Shown one piece after another: positions 1 to 8,174 of a DNA stretch of 64,000 bases (position 1 is the first letter of the stretch; every line of letters begins with the position of its first letter). The stretch spans positions 1 to 64,000 of the forward strand of contig CAMYNL010000021.1 in NCBI GenBank assembly GCA_947259705.1, given 5' to 3'. The position numbers were made by a program, and so were the translations under genes. This DNA is from an uncultured Gammaproteobacteria bacterium. GTDB lineage: Bacteria > Pseudomonadota > Gammaproteobacteria > Arenicellales > JAANXG01. The notes beneath the pieces were generated by a model. That model did not search any database and was not told where the DNA came from. It was given only the letters and a program-made list of their open reading frames with translations.

Positions 1-302
1 TTGGGGACAACAGGCCTTGCCTCCTCAGGGGGCAAGGCAGATTCATCCCCTTTCAGGGGTTAATTCAAATCCACCCGCTTTGCGGGTGGATTCTTTAGTT
101 TCTGTGACGGAATTTAATTATTTGTTCAATCAATCGCTTGCAGCGCTTGCTATTTCTGAATGTAGCAGTAAACGGCAGTAAATGACTGCTACCGGCAGTA
201 AAGGTGGCACAAATTTAGCACGCGGTTGTGCTCGGTTCTTCTGGCATCACTGCGTGTTCACCCACCAATAGAGTTGAAAAGCTATAAGGTGATCGATCCG
301 GC
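1..302. other. Left-edge intergenic region with three stacked hairpins
   Basis: No gene is visible here. Three perfect short inverted repeats lie in tandem: arms at 14-21/31-38 (8 bp), 47-50/56-59 (4 bp) and 70-78/82-90. The rest, about 100-302, is AT-richer than the bulk of the window, with a tract of repeated CAGTAAA-like words around 165-200. The higA stop codon lies at its right border. The stacked hairpins may be the 3' untranslated part of a gene outside the window. Confidence 0.5.
70..97 (+). terminator. Probable rho-independent terminator
   Basis: A perfect GC-rich stem (CCACCCGC / GCGGGTGG) with a TTT loop spans 70-90 and is followed by ATTCTTTAG. It would end a plus-strand transcript entering from left of the window. 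The T-tract is imperfect, so function is inferred. Confidence 0.5.
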
Positions 303-581
303 CTACGCTGCATGTTCGACTTCTTTTGCTATTTTCTGTCCCATCTCCTGTTCAGCTACAGTGAGATCGTAGTTGGTCTGGAGATTCATCCAAAATTGCG
401 CGCTGTTCCCAAAATAGCGGGACAGACGTAGAGCCGTTTCGGGGGTAATGGCGCGATTGCCATTCAAAATAGAAGTAACACGACCAGAGGGTACACGCAA
501 AGCCAAAGCCAGCTTGTTAGCGGACAATTCCCGCGACGCCAGTTCTCGCTTCAATATACGACCAGGATGTACGGCCACCAT
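303..581 (-). CDS. higA: HigA-type antitoxin (XRE helix-turn-helix)
   Basis: A 92-residue protein of the HigA/VapI family: a small XRE-type HTH protein that neutralises the HigB ribonuclease and represses its own operon. It opens with MVAVHPGRILKREL, the typical HigA start, then has the HTH (NKLALALRVPSGRVTSILNG, about residues 22-41) and the conserved RYFGNSAQFWMNLQ segment (about 55-68). Length matches the family. It lies 5 nt downstream of the toxin gene, in the toxin-first order that defines higBA and differs from most toxin-antitoxin loci. The pair sits beside an IS element in an AT-richer edge, which suggests acquisition. Confidence 0.9.
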   Translation of the reverse strand: MVAVHPGRILKRELASRELSANKLALALRVPSGRVTSILNGNRAITPETALRLSRYFGNSAQFWMNLQTNYDLTVAEQEMGQKIAKEVEHAA

Positions 582-586
582 AAAAA

Positions 587-874
587 TTACCCTCTGTGAT
601 AGTTGACGATTTCAACGTCGTGAGCATTTCTGACCTTGAACCGGAAACAGATTCGCCACGGTCCGTTTACAGTCATGGCCCATTGGCCCTTTCGATTGCC
701 TTTGAGTTTATGCAATCCAACGCTCTTCAACGAACTAAGATCCTTCGCTGATGTAGCTGCGTTTAGCGCGGCTAACAAATCCTGGGCAGCCTCAGCATCC
801 AGGCCGCGAAAGCGCGAAGATTTCCCTTCTTCGAAAAATTTCCGGGAGATGGAATTCGCCCAGGATCTGATCAC
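587..874 (-). CDS. higB: HigB-type toxin (RelE-fold mRNA interferase)
   Basis: A 95-residue RelE/HigB-family protein; these cut mRNA at the ribosome. Recognisable are the N-terminal segment with SISRKFFEEG, the KLKGNRKGQWAMTVNGPWRI core (about 57-76), which carries the basic and aromatic residues typical of the fold, and the VEIVNYHRG end. The start is GTG at 874. An ATG four bases upstream is out of frame. The promoter -10 lies only about 7 nt from this GTG, so the mRNA would be nearly leaderless. All family blocks are present and the pair looks intact. It is probably autoregulated through the inverted repeat that overlaps its promoter. Confidence 0.88.
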   Translation of the reverse strand: MIRSWANSISRKFFEEGKSSRFRGLDAEAAQDLLAALNAATSAKDLSSLKSVGLHKLKGNRKGQWAMTVNGPWRICFRFKVRNAHDVEIVNYHRG

Positions 875-880
875 TCATGT

Positions 881-908
881 ATTATACTACGTGAGACGTA
901 CTATACAA
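881..908 (-). promoter_or_regulatory. higBA promoter with overlapping operator
   Basis: Read on the minus strand, TTGTAT (903-908) and a perfect TATAAT (881-886) are 16 nt apart, a good sigma-70 promoter. A near-perfect 10-bp inverted repeat with a 3-bp centre (TATAGTACGT-CTC-ACGTAGTATA, one mismatch) spans 883-905. It covers the spacer and parts of both boxes, where a HigA or HigBA complex would block RNA polymerase. Sequence-based; binding is inferred. Confidence 0.7.
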
Positions 909-936
909 TAGGAATACTGTTTCACGGTGGACCAGG

Positions 937-1750
937 GACGCTACTGTCACATAAACGGCTGGTTTGGCATACTGAGTCGATGAAAACGAGAAATGCAGTG
1001 TACTACCGGCATCGCTTTCCGCCAGTTGTAATTCAGTATGCAGTCCGGCTCTGTCACCGTTTATGTCTGAGTTATCGTGATATCGAAGATTTGCTGGCGG
1101 AACGCGGCATCATAGTTTCCTATGAGACGATCCGCACGCTGGTGCAACAAGTTCGGCCCCGGGTATGCGAATCGATTGCGCCGCCAGGCTCGACATTGCG
1201 GAGACACCTGGTTCGTCGATGAAGTGTTTGTGCGTATCGGCGGTGAGCGTCACTATATCTACCGTGCCGTTGACCAGGACGACAATACTGTTGACACCCT
1301 GGTTCAAAAACGACGAAACAAACAGGCTGCCATTATCTTTTTTCGTAAGATGCTGAAACGTAGAGGGCAATCGCCCAGGCGGATGGTCACGGACAAACTG
1401 AAAAGCTACTCTGCTGCGCATCGTGAAGTGATGCCCTCTGTTGTGCACAGCACCGAACAATACGAAAACAATCGAGCCGAGGTTTCGCACGAACCCACTC
1501 GACAACGGGAACGACAAATGCGGCGATTCAAAACACCGGGCCAGGCACAACGGTTCCTTGCGGTGCAAGGTGTCGTTCTTAATCTATTCAGACTTGGATG
1601 CCACTGCATCCGCGCAATTCACTATCGGGCATTTCGTGATGACGCCTTTGAGGCGTGGCGGAGGGCGGCGTGCGTGACTACGAGCTGAGAAAGAATATTC
1701 ATTAGATTGCCTTGGCGCTAGATGTTTTAAGTTGACAGCAACATTTTTTG
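937..1750 (+). mobile_element. Degenerate IS6-family insertion sequence
   Basis: The single-transposase layout and about 0.8 kb length fit the IS6/IS26 family. Candidate imperfect terminal inverted repeats are at about 937-957 (core GCTACTGTCACATAAA) and, read from the minus strand, about 1724-1747 (core GTTGCTGTCAACTTAAA). They share CTGTCA and a TAAA block. No clean 8-bp target duplication was recognised. The transposase is frameshifted, so the element is probably not autonomous. The exact ends are uncertain by several bases. Confidence 0.55.
980..1688 (+). pseudogene. Frameshifted IS6-family DDE transposase
   Basis: Two overlapping frames together make one IS6 transposase. The first (980 to about 1138) gives the N-terminal part, including LCLSYRDIEDLLAERGI and SYETIRT. 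The second continues with WCNKFGPGYANRLRR and the catalytic core: DTWFVDEVF (first Asp), MVTDKLKSY (second Asp) and NNRAEVSHEPTRQRERQMRR (Glu). Joining ETIRT directly to WCNKF requires removing one base near 1139, so a single-base insertion best explains the break. The catalytic D, D and E are all present, so the damage is recent or is a sequencing error. No slippery heptamer suggesting programmed frameshifting was seen. Confidence 0.85.
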
Positions 1751-1797
1751 CCGCGCCTGGTCTTTGAAACATTGGCCACAAGATCGAGCAGACACCC

Positions 1798-2463
1798 ATG
1801 ATTAATGCACGCCCATTTGACCCGGAGCAGATCCAACGCGCCTACGATCGGCGGAGCTGGCTGTACGGCAAGCTCGTGGCACCGTTTGAGTTCCGCAATC
1901 ACCGGCGCGCGATTGACAAGGCGAAGATTGGGCCTACGGACAAGGTCCTGGAAGTGGCGGTGGGGCCGGGGCGCGCGTTCCTGGAGATCGTCAAGCAGCT
2001 TGACCAAGACAATATCGCCTGCGGCGTCGATGCGGCGCCCAGGATGTTGGCGATCGCACAGCTCACGCTGATGGCGGCGGGCTATGACAATTTCGATCTT
2101 TCCGAGGGCGACGCGCGGAAGCTGGATTTTGCCGACGACACCTTTGATGTCTTGTACAACGCTTACATGCTCGATCTGATTCCGTTTGCCGACATTCCCG
2201 GTATCCTGGCTGAATTTCACCGGGTACTGAAACCGGGCGGCCTGCTGGTGTTGTTGAATATGAGTAAAAAAGACGATGAAAAGATGAGTTGGTATGAGAG
2301 ATTGTATGGGGGGCTTCCTGGGTCGTTTGTGTTGCATGTTATGGGGGCTTGTCGGCCGGTGTTGATGGGGCGGTTTGTAGAAGAGGCTGGGTTTGAGGAG
2401 GTTGAGCGGGAGTTTGTTGGCGGGGTGATTCCGTCGGAGACAATAACGGCTAAGCTTCGGTGA
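1798..2463 (+). CDS. Class I SAM-dependent methyltransferase (UbiE/Methyltransf_11 type)
   Basis: A 221-residue cytosolic methyltransferase. The SAM-binding motif I is VLEVAVGPGRAF (about residues 50-61). An acidic residue ends strand 2 (GVDAAPRML), followed by motif II-like SEGDARKLDFADDTFDVL and the HRVLKPGG post-motif common to UbiE-like enzymes. The C-terminal part (about 155-221) is the variable substrate-binding side. A substrate cannot be read from the sequence; quinone, lipid or small-molecule methylation are all possible. It stands alone between the IS6 remnant and a repeat-containing spacer. The last 200 bp are T/G-rich compared with its first half. Confidence 0.8.
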   Translation: MINARPFDPEQIQRAYDRRSWLYGKLVAPFEFRNHRRAIDKAKIGPTDKVLEVAVGPGRAFLEIVKQLDQDNIACGVDAAPRMLAIAQLTLMAAGYDNFDLSEGDARKLDFADDTFDVLYNAYMLDLIPFADIPGILAEFHRVLKPGGLLVLLNMSKKDDEKMSWYERLYGGLPGSFVLHVMGACRPVLMGRFVEEAGFEEVEREFVGGVIPSETITAKLR

Positions 2464-2506
2464 TCGCGGTTCGGAGTTCGGGGAGCGGATCGGGTCAGAC
2501 ACGGTG

Positions 2507-2531
2507 AGATCCTTCGCTGCGCTCAGGATGA
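2507..2531. repeat. Dispersed palindromic repeat, copy 1
   Basis: A 25-bp element beginning AGATCCTTCGC and ending GCTCAGGATGA forms a short hairpin (ATCCT / AGGAT arms). A near-identical copy lies 56 bp downstream, so this is a repeat family and not a chance palindrome. It lies in the 252-bp spacer between the methyltransferase and the DUF4403 gene, which holds no ORF of interest. Confidence 0.6.
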
Positions 2532-2562
2532 AATCATTAACACTCAGAATAACAGGGCGGTA

Positions 2563-2586
2563 AGATCCTCGCGGCGCTCAGGATGA
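2563..2586. repeat. Dispersed palindromic repeat, copy 2
   Basis: A 24-bp copy of the 2507-2531 element, with the same AGATCCT and GCTCAGGATGA arms and small changes in the centre (TCGCGGC in place of TTCGCTGC). Very similar elements are known to be scattered through many environmental bacterial genomes. Function unknown. Confidence 0.6.
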
Positions 2587-2715
2587 CATAGTTAGAAGGG
2601 GGCGAGGTCAGGAAGCAGAGGCTGGGCGCGTCCGCCGGAGTGCGCGATTCCCCCTGGCCAAGAACGCGCATCGACAGCCAATAACACGCTGCAGCGCCGG
2701 TTGACGTGCTTCCGA

Positions 2716-4206
2716 TCAAGATCCTGCTTCACCGAAGGTCAGTGCCTCCAGGCGGCCACGGGCGTGGACATAGACTATCATGTCGTCGTGGCGGATCTCT
2801 ATGTCGGAGATGGACAGCCGTTCGAGTTTGCCGCGCAGGGAAATGTCCTTTCCATAGTTTCGGTTGAATGCCTGGTTGGCCTGGTCGATGATTTCCTTGT
2901 AGGCCCCGCTTACGTCGAATCTGACGGTCTTCCGCAACAGGGTACGCAGTTCGTCGGCGAACAGGTAACTGCCGAAGTCGAGCAGCGAATTGCCGGTGCG
3001 TCGGGTGAACTCCAGATCGGGAACGGAAAGGTGCTTGGTCTCATTGTCGAATACCGGTGTCCCGGTCAGGAAAATACTCCCGTCGGCGCTCAGCCAGTCA
3101 AACAGCCCCCGGGTCTCGAAATCCACACCCACCGCCAGCTTCGACCCGCTGGGATAAAGCCGGGCCCTACGGATGACTATGGACGCGCCGGGCAGCCAGT
3201 CGGCGACGGGAACCTGCATCCCGACCAGGCCGCGGGCCAGCTCCGACCGGAGATAATCGTAGGTAAGCACGAGTGGCAGGTTGAGCGAGAAGTCGGGCCT
3301 GATTTCACCTACCCGCAGCAGCGGCGGAAAAACCTTGTTCACGGAATACTCTGGCTGCGCACCGACAACGGTCAGGAACTCCGCGTGCACGCCCAATGGC
3401 AGCGTTACGTCGTTATCCACGGCGAGAAGATCGGATACCAGGAGGTTTCTGGCCTGCATGAGCATCCAGATCTCGGGGTCATCGTTGACCTGGATGGGCT
3501 GCTGAAGCCGCCGGTATGCACGTTCCACCTTGCTACCCCAGCGCATGTGATCCTGCGCCACCTCGCGGATCTTGCCCTCCACCTTGCGCAGGCCCTTGCG
3601 CAGCACTTTGTCGACCACCTTGCTGAGATCGATCTTCTGGCCCAGGACCTTGGTGTGCAGCGGCACGTCCCAGTCGAAATCGGAGCTGACCGCCAGGTCG
3701 AGTTCGCCCTCCTCGCTGACGCCGGGTTCAAGGTAGAAAGATACCGTGAATTCACCGTGCCCGGTTTTCTTAACCAGACTCAGCGGACCGCCGGCGCCCC
3801 GGGCGCGGACTCGGCCGCGTACGGGCACCCGCACCACCAGTTCCTCTCCTGCCGGGACAACCTCCACGGGTCCGTTGCGCTTCACCCATCCCTTCACCTT
3901 CAGATCCACGCAGTTCCGTTCCAGGGCGTCGATTGCAGGATCCGGTATGGGATCGAAACACATGACCCGTCTTGCCAGCCGGTCGAACTCGTAAAGCGTG
4001 CTCGGGAGTTTCCGGTTGACCAGGCGTTCGATGTCCCGCAGCCTGATGCTTAACGGGACCACCAGCGTGGAGACAGAGGGCTGCAGCGAGGTCTCCTGAC
4101 TGTGCCGCAGGGGCGGCGCCGTGAATTCCCGGTCGTCCATCGACCACATCGCGGTGGCGACGGCGCCGACGATCACCGTCGTAATCAGCAGGGCGAGTAC
4201 TTTCAT
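2716..4206 (-). CDS. DUF4403 family exported/membrane-anchored protein
   Basis: A 496-residue protein with an N-terminal hydrophobic segment (about residues 3-20, LALLITTVIVGAVATAMW) that acts as a signal anchor. The rest looks periplasmic. The body matches the DUF4403 pattern: the early STLVVPLSIRLRDIERLVNRKLP block, and alternating beta-rich segments with repeated VDFETRG/FLTGTPVFD-type strands, as in lipid-binding-like superfamily members. No catalytic motif was seen. Function of the family is unknown; a role in envelope or lipid handling is only a guess. It stands alone, divergent from the amidohydrolase operon with a 277-bp spacer. Confidence 0.75.
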   Translation of the reverse strand: MKVLALLITTVIVGAVATAMWSMDDREFTAPPLRHSQETSLQPSVSTLVVPLSIRLRDIERLVNRKLPSTLYEFDRLARRVMCFDPIPDPAIDALERNCVDLKVKGWVKRNGPVEVVPAGEELVVRVPVRGRVRARGAGGPLSLVKKTGHGEFTVSFYLEPGVSEEGELDLAVSSDFDWDVPLHTKVLGQKIDLSKVVDKVLRKGLRKVEGKIREVAQDHMRWGSKVERAYRRLQQPIQVNDDPEIWMLMQARNLLVSDLLAVDNDVTLPLGVHAEFLTVVGAQPEYSVNKVFPPLLRVGEIRPDFSLNLPLVLTYDYLRSELARGLVGMQVPVADWLPGASIVIRRARLYPSGSKLAVGVDFETRGLFDWLSADGSIFLTGTPVFDNETKHLSVPDLEFTRRTGNSLLDFGSYLFADELRTLLRKTVRFDVSGAYKEIIDQANQAFNRNYGKDISLRGKLERLSISDIEIRHDDMIVYVHARGRLEALTFGEAGS

Positions 4207-4483
4207 GCCATTGCTGTGGGCATGTAATGCGGCATCGGAGCTTCAGTCGTAAGGCGGCAGATGATGATTCGTCAAAGCGTCGTACGGGCCGGAATCCTGC
4301 GTCGCTCCCGCCCCGTGCCGGGACCCAGACTTGCGGCTCTGCTGGCTATGATAACGCCAGGCGCCGGTTTTTGCCGCAACCGCCGGTCGCGGGCCGTTTG
4401 CCCATGACAAGCGGTTATTGTTGACGCGAATCATGACCCGGCCCGGGGATCTGTGCCAGTCTAGTCAAAAATCGGAGGGTGCT

Positions 4484-5656
4484 ATGGCGCAGATTCAGAG
4501 GGCTGAAGCAGTGTATCGACGCATGGTGGAACTGCGGCGCGAGTTTCATCGGCATCCGGAACTGGCATTCGAGGAGGAACGCACGGCCCGGACCATCATG
4601 GCGGAGCTGGACCGCCTGGGGATCCGCTACCAGTATGGCGGCAAGGGCGGGGGGGTGATCGGTCAGCTCGCGACTGGCCCGGAAGGTGGACCCACTTTTG
4701 CCTTGCGCGCGGACATGGATGCGCTGCCCGGCGCCGAGAACACGGACCTGCCCTTTGCCTCCACCATTGAGGGAAAGATGCATGCCTGCGGGCACGACGC
4801 CCACATGGCCATGGTGCTGGGAGCGGCTGCCCTGCTGGCGGACGAGCCGCCGGACTGTGATGTTCGTTTAGTGTTCCAGCCCGCTGAGGAAAAAGGTGGC
4901 GGATCCAGGGTGATCATCGAGACGGGGGCCCTGCAGGGCGTTGACGCGATCTTCGGCGGTCATGTCACGCACCACTATCGCGTTGGCGAGATCATGGTAG
5001 CCGAAGGGGTGATCACTGCGCAGTCTGATCGATTCAGGATCCATGTGCAGGGCAGGGGCGGACACGGCGCAAGGCCTCATGAGGCCACCGACGCGGTGGT
5101 TGTCACCGGCCTGCTGATCACCGCGATCCAGACCCTGATCTCGCGGGAGATCAATCCTGTTTACCCGTCGGTGATAACCATCGGTACGGTGCAGGCAGGC
5201 AGCGCCCCCAACGTGATTGCCGAGACCGCAACCCTGGAAGGGTCCATTCGCACCACGCTACCGGCGGTGCGCGAACATCTTCATGACGGCCTGAAGCGGA
5301 TGGCGACTGCGGTGGGCGAATTGCACAATGCGAGACTGGAGGTGTCGATCACCGAGGGTTATCCTCCTGTCGTCAACACCCGTCGCGAGGCGCGGGTGGC
5401 GTATGAGGCAGCGCGCAAGGTAGTGGGGGAGAAAGGCTTGATGGCCATGGATCATCCGAGCATGGGGTCGGAGGACTTCGCCTATTACCTGCACAAGATC
5501 CCGGGATGTTACGTGCGCTTTGGGGCACGTCTGAAAGAGAACGAGTACATTCCCCTGCATAGTCCGGAATTCTATGTCGATGAGGCAGTGCTGAAGGTCG
5601 GGGCGGCCTTTTTCGACGAGGTGGTCCGCGAGGCGACGCGACGCCACGGGACCTGA
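4484..5656 (+). CDS. M20 family amidohydrolase (hippurate hydrolase-like)
   Basis: A 390-residue cytosolic metallopeptidase-fold amidohydrolase that removes N-acyl groups from amino acids or cleaves related amides. Seen are RREFHRHPELAFEEERTA near the start, the metal-binding blocks ADMDALP and KMHACGHDAHMAMVLGAA, the VFQPAEEKGGG block carrying the catalytic Glu, the dimerisation-domain GRGGHGARPHEATDAV motif, and the C-terminal MGSEDFAYY. The start is set by the strong Shine-Dalgarno GGAGGG at 4474-4479. An in-frame ATG at 4418 lacks one and encodes a non-conserved lead. The GCS2 ligase gene follows 9 nt downstream, so the two are probably co-transcribed. Confidence 0.88.
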   Translation: MAQIQRAEAVYRRMVELRREFHRHPELAFEEERTARTIMAELDRLGIRYQYGGKGGGVIGQLATGPEGGPTFALRADMDALPGAENTDLPFASTIEGKMHACGHDAHMAMVLGAAALLADEPPDCDVRLVFQPAEEKGGGSRVIIETGALQGVDAIFGGHVTHHYRVGEIMVAEGVITAQSDRFRIHVQGRGGHGARPHEATDAVVVTGLLITAIQTLISREINPVYPSVITIGTVQAGSAPNVIAETATLEGSIRTTLPAVREHLHDGLKRMATAVGELHNARLEVSITEGYPPVVNTRREARVAYEAARKVVGEKGLMAMDHPSMGSEDFAYYLHKIPGCYVRFGARLKENEYIPLHSPEFYVDEAVLKVGAAFFDEVVREATRRHGT

Positions 5657-5665
5657 TATACCGCT

Positions 5666-6796
5666 ATGGAGTTCGTCTCGTCCAGCCCCGGCACCATCGG
5701 CATGGAGATGGAGTTCCAGCTGCTGGACAGCGAATCGCTCGACCTGGTGGATGGAATCCTGCCGCTGATGGAACTGTATCCCGACAATCCCCACATTAAG
5801 CCCGAGTTCATCCAGAACACCGTTGAAGTCTGTTCCCGCATCTGTACCAGCGTGGCCGAACTCGAGGCGGAGATGTTTGCTCTGGTCAGGGACCTTGAAG
5901 AGTCGTGTCGCCGGCTGGACATGCGGCTTTGTAGCGCCGGGACGCACCCGTTCGGACAGCGGCTGGCGATCATTACGCCGTTGCCGCGCTACCTACGGCT
6001 GGAAAAGACCGCCGGCTATCTCGGTCATACGCAGATCACATTCGCCACTCACGTGCACGTAGGCATGCGGTCAGGAGACGAGGCGCTGGCAGTCATGCAG
6101 GACCTGAAACCTTTCCTCCCTCTACTGATCGCGATCTCCGCCAATTCGCCCTTCTGGCGCGGCTACGAGACCGGTTATGCCGCCTACCGGCATCGCATCC
6201 TGGCGGCCACCAGGAGTTACGGCATTCCGCCCACCTTCGGCAGCTGGGCCGAATTCGCCGCCTTTTTCGATGTGACCCGCAGGGCGGGAATATTTCGAAC
6301 TATCAACGACATCCACTGGGACATTCGACCACGCCCTCACCTCGGCACCCTGGAGATCAGGGTAATGGACGCCCAGCCGTCGGTGGCCCGGGCGGTGTCG
6401 CTGGCGGGTTTCGTGCTGGCGCTGATCAACTACCTGCGCGCCGTTCCCGCATCCGAGCGTCCCCCGGAGATCCCTGTTTCCCTGCACTGGTGGTTAGAGA
6501 AACATAATCACTTTCAGGCATCGCAGCTTGGCCTGAAGACCAAGTACATCCAGGATGAAGTCGGCGCGGTAACCGAACTCGGTGAGCTTTTCGCGCGAAC
6601 CACCGAGTTACTGGAACCGCATGCCGGTGACACCCACGCCGGTTCCTTCGGCCGGCGGATGCGGGCCTGCATGGAGCATGGGCCCGGCTATATTACACAG
6701 CGGCGGGTATTCGAACAGTACGGTACTCTGCTGGACGTGGTGCGTTTTCTCAGCGAAGAGCTGGTGCGAGAACTTGCCTCGGTCCCCGGTCCCTGA
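5666..6796 (+). CDS. Carboxylate-amine ligase, GCS2 family (YbdK-like)
   Basis: A 376-residue ATP-dependent ligase of the glutamate-cysteine-ligase type 2 family, which joins a glutamate-like carboxylate to an amine. Recognisable are GIGMEMEFQLLD-type strand residues near the N-terminus (here TIGMEMEFQLLD), the ITFATHVHVGMRSGDEAL block, SANSPFWRGYETGYAAYR and the DIHWDIRPRPHLGTLEIRVMD core (about 215-235). Length agrees with YbdK-type proteins. The natural substrate is not predictable. Its tight linkage to the M20 amidohydrolase suggests the pair makes and breaks an amide-linked amino-acid conjugate; this is inference. Confidence 0.85.
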   Translation: MEFVSSSPGTIGMEMEFQLLDSESLDLVDGILPLMELYPDNPHIKPEFIQNTVEVCSRICTSVAELEAEMFALVRDLEESCRRLDMRLCSAGTHPFGQRLAIITPLPRYLRLEKTAGYLGHTQITFATHVHVGMRSGDEALAVMQDLKPFLPLLIAISANSPFWRGYETGYAAYRHRILAATRSYGIPPTFGSWAEFAAFFDVTRRAGIFRTINDIHWDIRPRPHLGTLEIRVMDAQPSVARAVSLAGFVLALINYLRAVPASERPPEIPVSLHWWLEKHNHFQASQLGLKTKYIQDEVGAVTELGELFARTTELLEPHAGDTHAGSFGRRMRACMEHGPGYITQRRVFEQYGTLLDVVRFLSEELVRELASVPGP

Positions 6797-6866
6797 ACGT
6801 CGCGCCGGGGCAGGTGTGTCGTGGGATCGAGCCTTGGCACCGAATCTCGCCGTCCCGGCGAACCCG

Positions 6867-8174
6867 TCAATGCATCGGCATCGGCATCGACATCTTCCTT
6901 TGCCTTATCTTGTTGAGATAGCTCGCCTCCATTGCCAGCTCAAACTGCTCATTGGAGTGGTAGTCGTACCCGAACACCGGCTTCCAAAGCGCGAGCTCTT
7001 CCATGCAAAGATAGAAGAACACCCGGTCATGCCACTCCGGCAAGTGTCCATAGGCATGGCGGAACAGCTCCAGCTTGATCGCGTTCGGATAGGAGAGCTT
7101 GCCGTTACTCTCGACCATGGGCATCTGCAGGATTTTGCTCTTCATGCCTCGCTGCCGGATCTTCCTGATCACCTTCGCGGTGAAGGTGAGGGTGCCTAGT
7201 GAAACCATAGCGATTTCCGACGGGGTGAATTTATCCTGGAGCAGGCCCGCCAGCTCCGCGTAATCATCACGCCAGCCACTGTAATGAACTATGGGATGCA
7301 AATGAAAACCCACCAGAATGCCCTGGTCGGCAACGCGGCGCGCGGCATCGAGGCGTGCGGTCAGACCAGCGGTGCGGCGTTCCTCGCATTCGATGATGGC
7401 GGGTGTGTTCAATGACCATGTGCACAGGACATTTGCCGGGACCGAGTTCTTCAGCAAATAGGAAATGTTCTTCGACTTGCTCTTGAGTTCCAGTATGACG
7501 TTCGGGTGATGGCGGGCGAACTCCATGAGGGTGTCCAACGTGCCGTTCTTATTACCCCACATGAGTGAATCCGACGATTGTCCCGTGCCGACGTGGTAGA
7601 CCCTGTCGGGATCGAGCTGGAGGGTCTGGAGTTTATGGGCGAAACCAGGATCGAAATAGACACGATCGCCACGATAGAATGACTGGATACTGCAATAGCT
7701 GCAGTCGAAGCCGCAGTTCTCCACCGCATCCAGAGTCAGCAGGTTGCAGCAGCGGGTGTTGCCGCTGGCCACTGGACAGCGACCAAATCCCAGTCCGTGC
7801 TTTGCCCGGAACAGGACCTCCAGTCTTCCCCGCGCCGGCTTCACGTCGGTCTCGAACCCGGCATAGCTCTTCAGAGAGGATCGTCGTGATTCCCACGTGG
7901 TACGCAGAGAATTCAGCACCCAGCTTCTGGCCTGTTTGCCCTGATACCCGGGTGGCGGCCGCTTTGGCCAGGCGTCTCTCAACGACACGTCACGCCAGCA
8001 GGCGAGGTCCATGGCGATTTCCCCAATCTGTCGCAACTCCTGCAGCGTAAAGTGGAAATGAAGCGCCTGTTCGTAAATGAAAGAGAGTTCCCGCTGGGGC
8101 AGCAAGTGGAGGCCCGCCTGGTGTATCACCTGGTTGAATTTGTGCCGGTAGGGCTGATCGTTTTTCGACTCCAT
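6867..8174 (-). CDS. SPL-family radical SAM protein lacking the canonical thiyl cysteine
   Basis: A 435-residue protein related to spore photoproduct lyase, a radical SAM enzyme that reverses a thymine dimer. The 4Fe-4S ligands are C154, C158 and C161 in the CxxxCxxC motif (NCGFDCSYCSIQ). It also has the family's FHLHPIVHYSGWRDDY block. Where Bacillus SplB carries its catalytic Cys141 (a CTSD context), this protein reads GQSSD (about residues 198-202). An extra N-terminal domain of about 130 residues precedes the core. The start at 8174 is chosen for its Shine-Dalgarno AAAGGAG; the open frame continues upstream but with low-complexity sequence. The neighbours give no clear pathway. Either it is a DNA-repair relative or it has a different substrate. 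Confidence 0.75.
   Translation of the reverse strand: MESKNDQPYRHKFNQVIHQAGLHLLPQRELSFIYEQALHFHFTLQELRQIGEIAMDLACWRDVSLRDAWPKRPPPGYQGKQARSWVLNSLRTTWESRRSSLKSYAGFETDVKPARGRLEVLFRAKHGLGFGRCPVASGNTRCCNLLTLDAVENCGFDCSYCSIQSFYRGDRVYFDPGFAHKLQTLQLDPDRVYHVGTGQSSDSLMWGNKNGTLDTLMEFARHHPNVILELKSKSKNISYLLKNSVPANVLCTWSLNTPAIIECEERRTAGLTARLDAARRVADQGILVGFHLHPIVHYSGWRDDYAELAGLLQDKFTPSEIAMVSLGTLTFTAKVIRKIRQRGMKSKILQMPMVESNGKLSYPNAIKLELFRHAYGHLPEWHDRVFFYLCMEELALWKPVFGYDYHSNEQFELAMEASYLNKIRQRKMSMPMPMH

Noticed and set aside
14-90. Integron attC site
   Set aside because: Stacked hairpins are present, but no R/L box core sites or gene-cassette layout could be seen.
1138-1142. Programmed frameshift in the IS6 transposase
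   Set aside because: No slippery A-run or downstream structure; IS6 elements normally encode the transposase in one frame, so mutation or error is more likely.
1702-2502. Minus-strand open frame of 266 codons
   Set aside because: Antisense to the methyltransferase, which has clear SAM motifs.
2701-4053. Long plus-strand open frame (450 codons)
   Set aside because: It is antisense to the DUF4403 gene, whose translation shows a signal anchor and family blocks; the plus frame has no conserved features and follows from GC-rich codon use.
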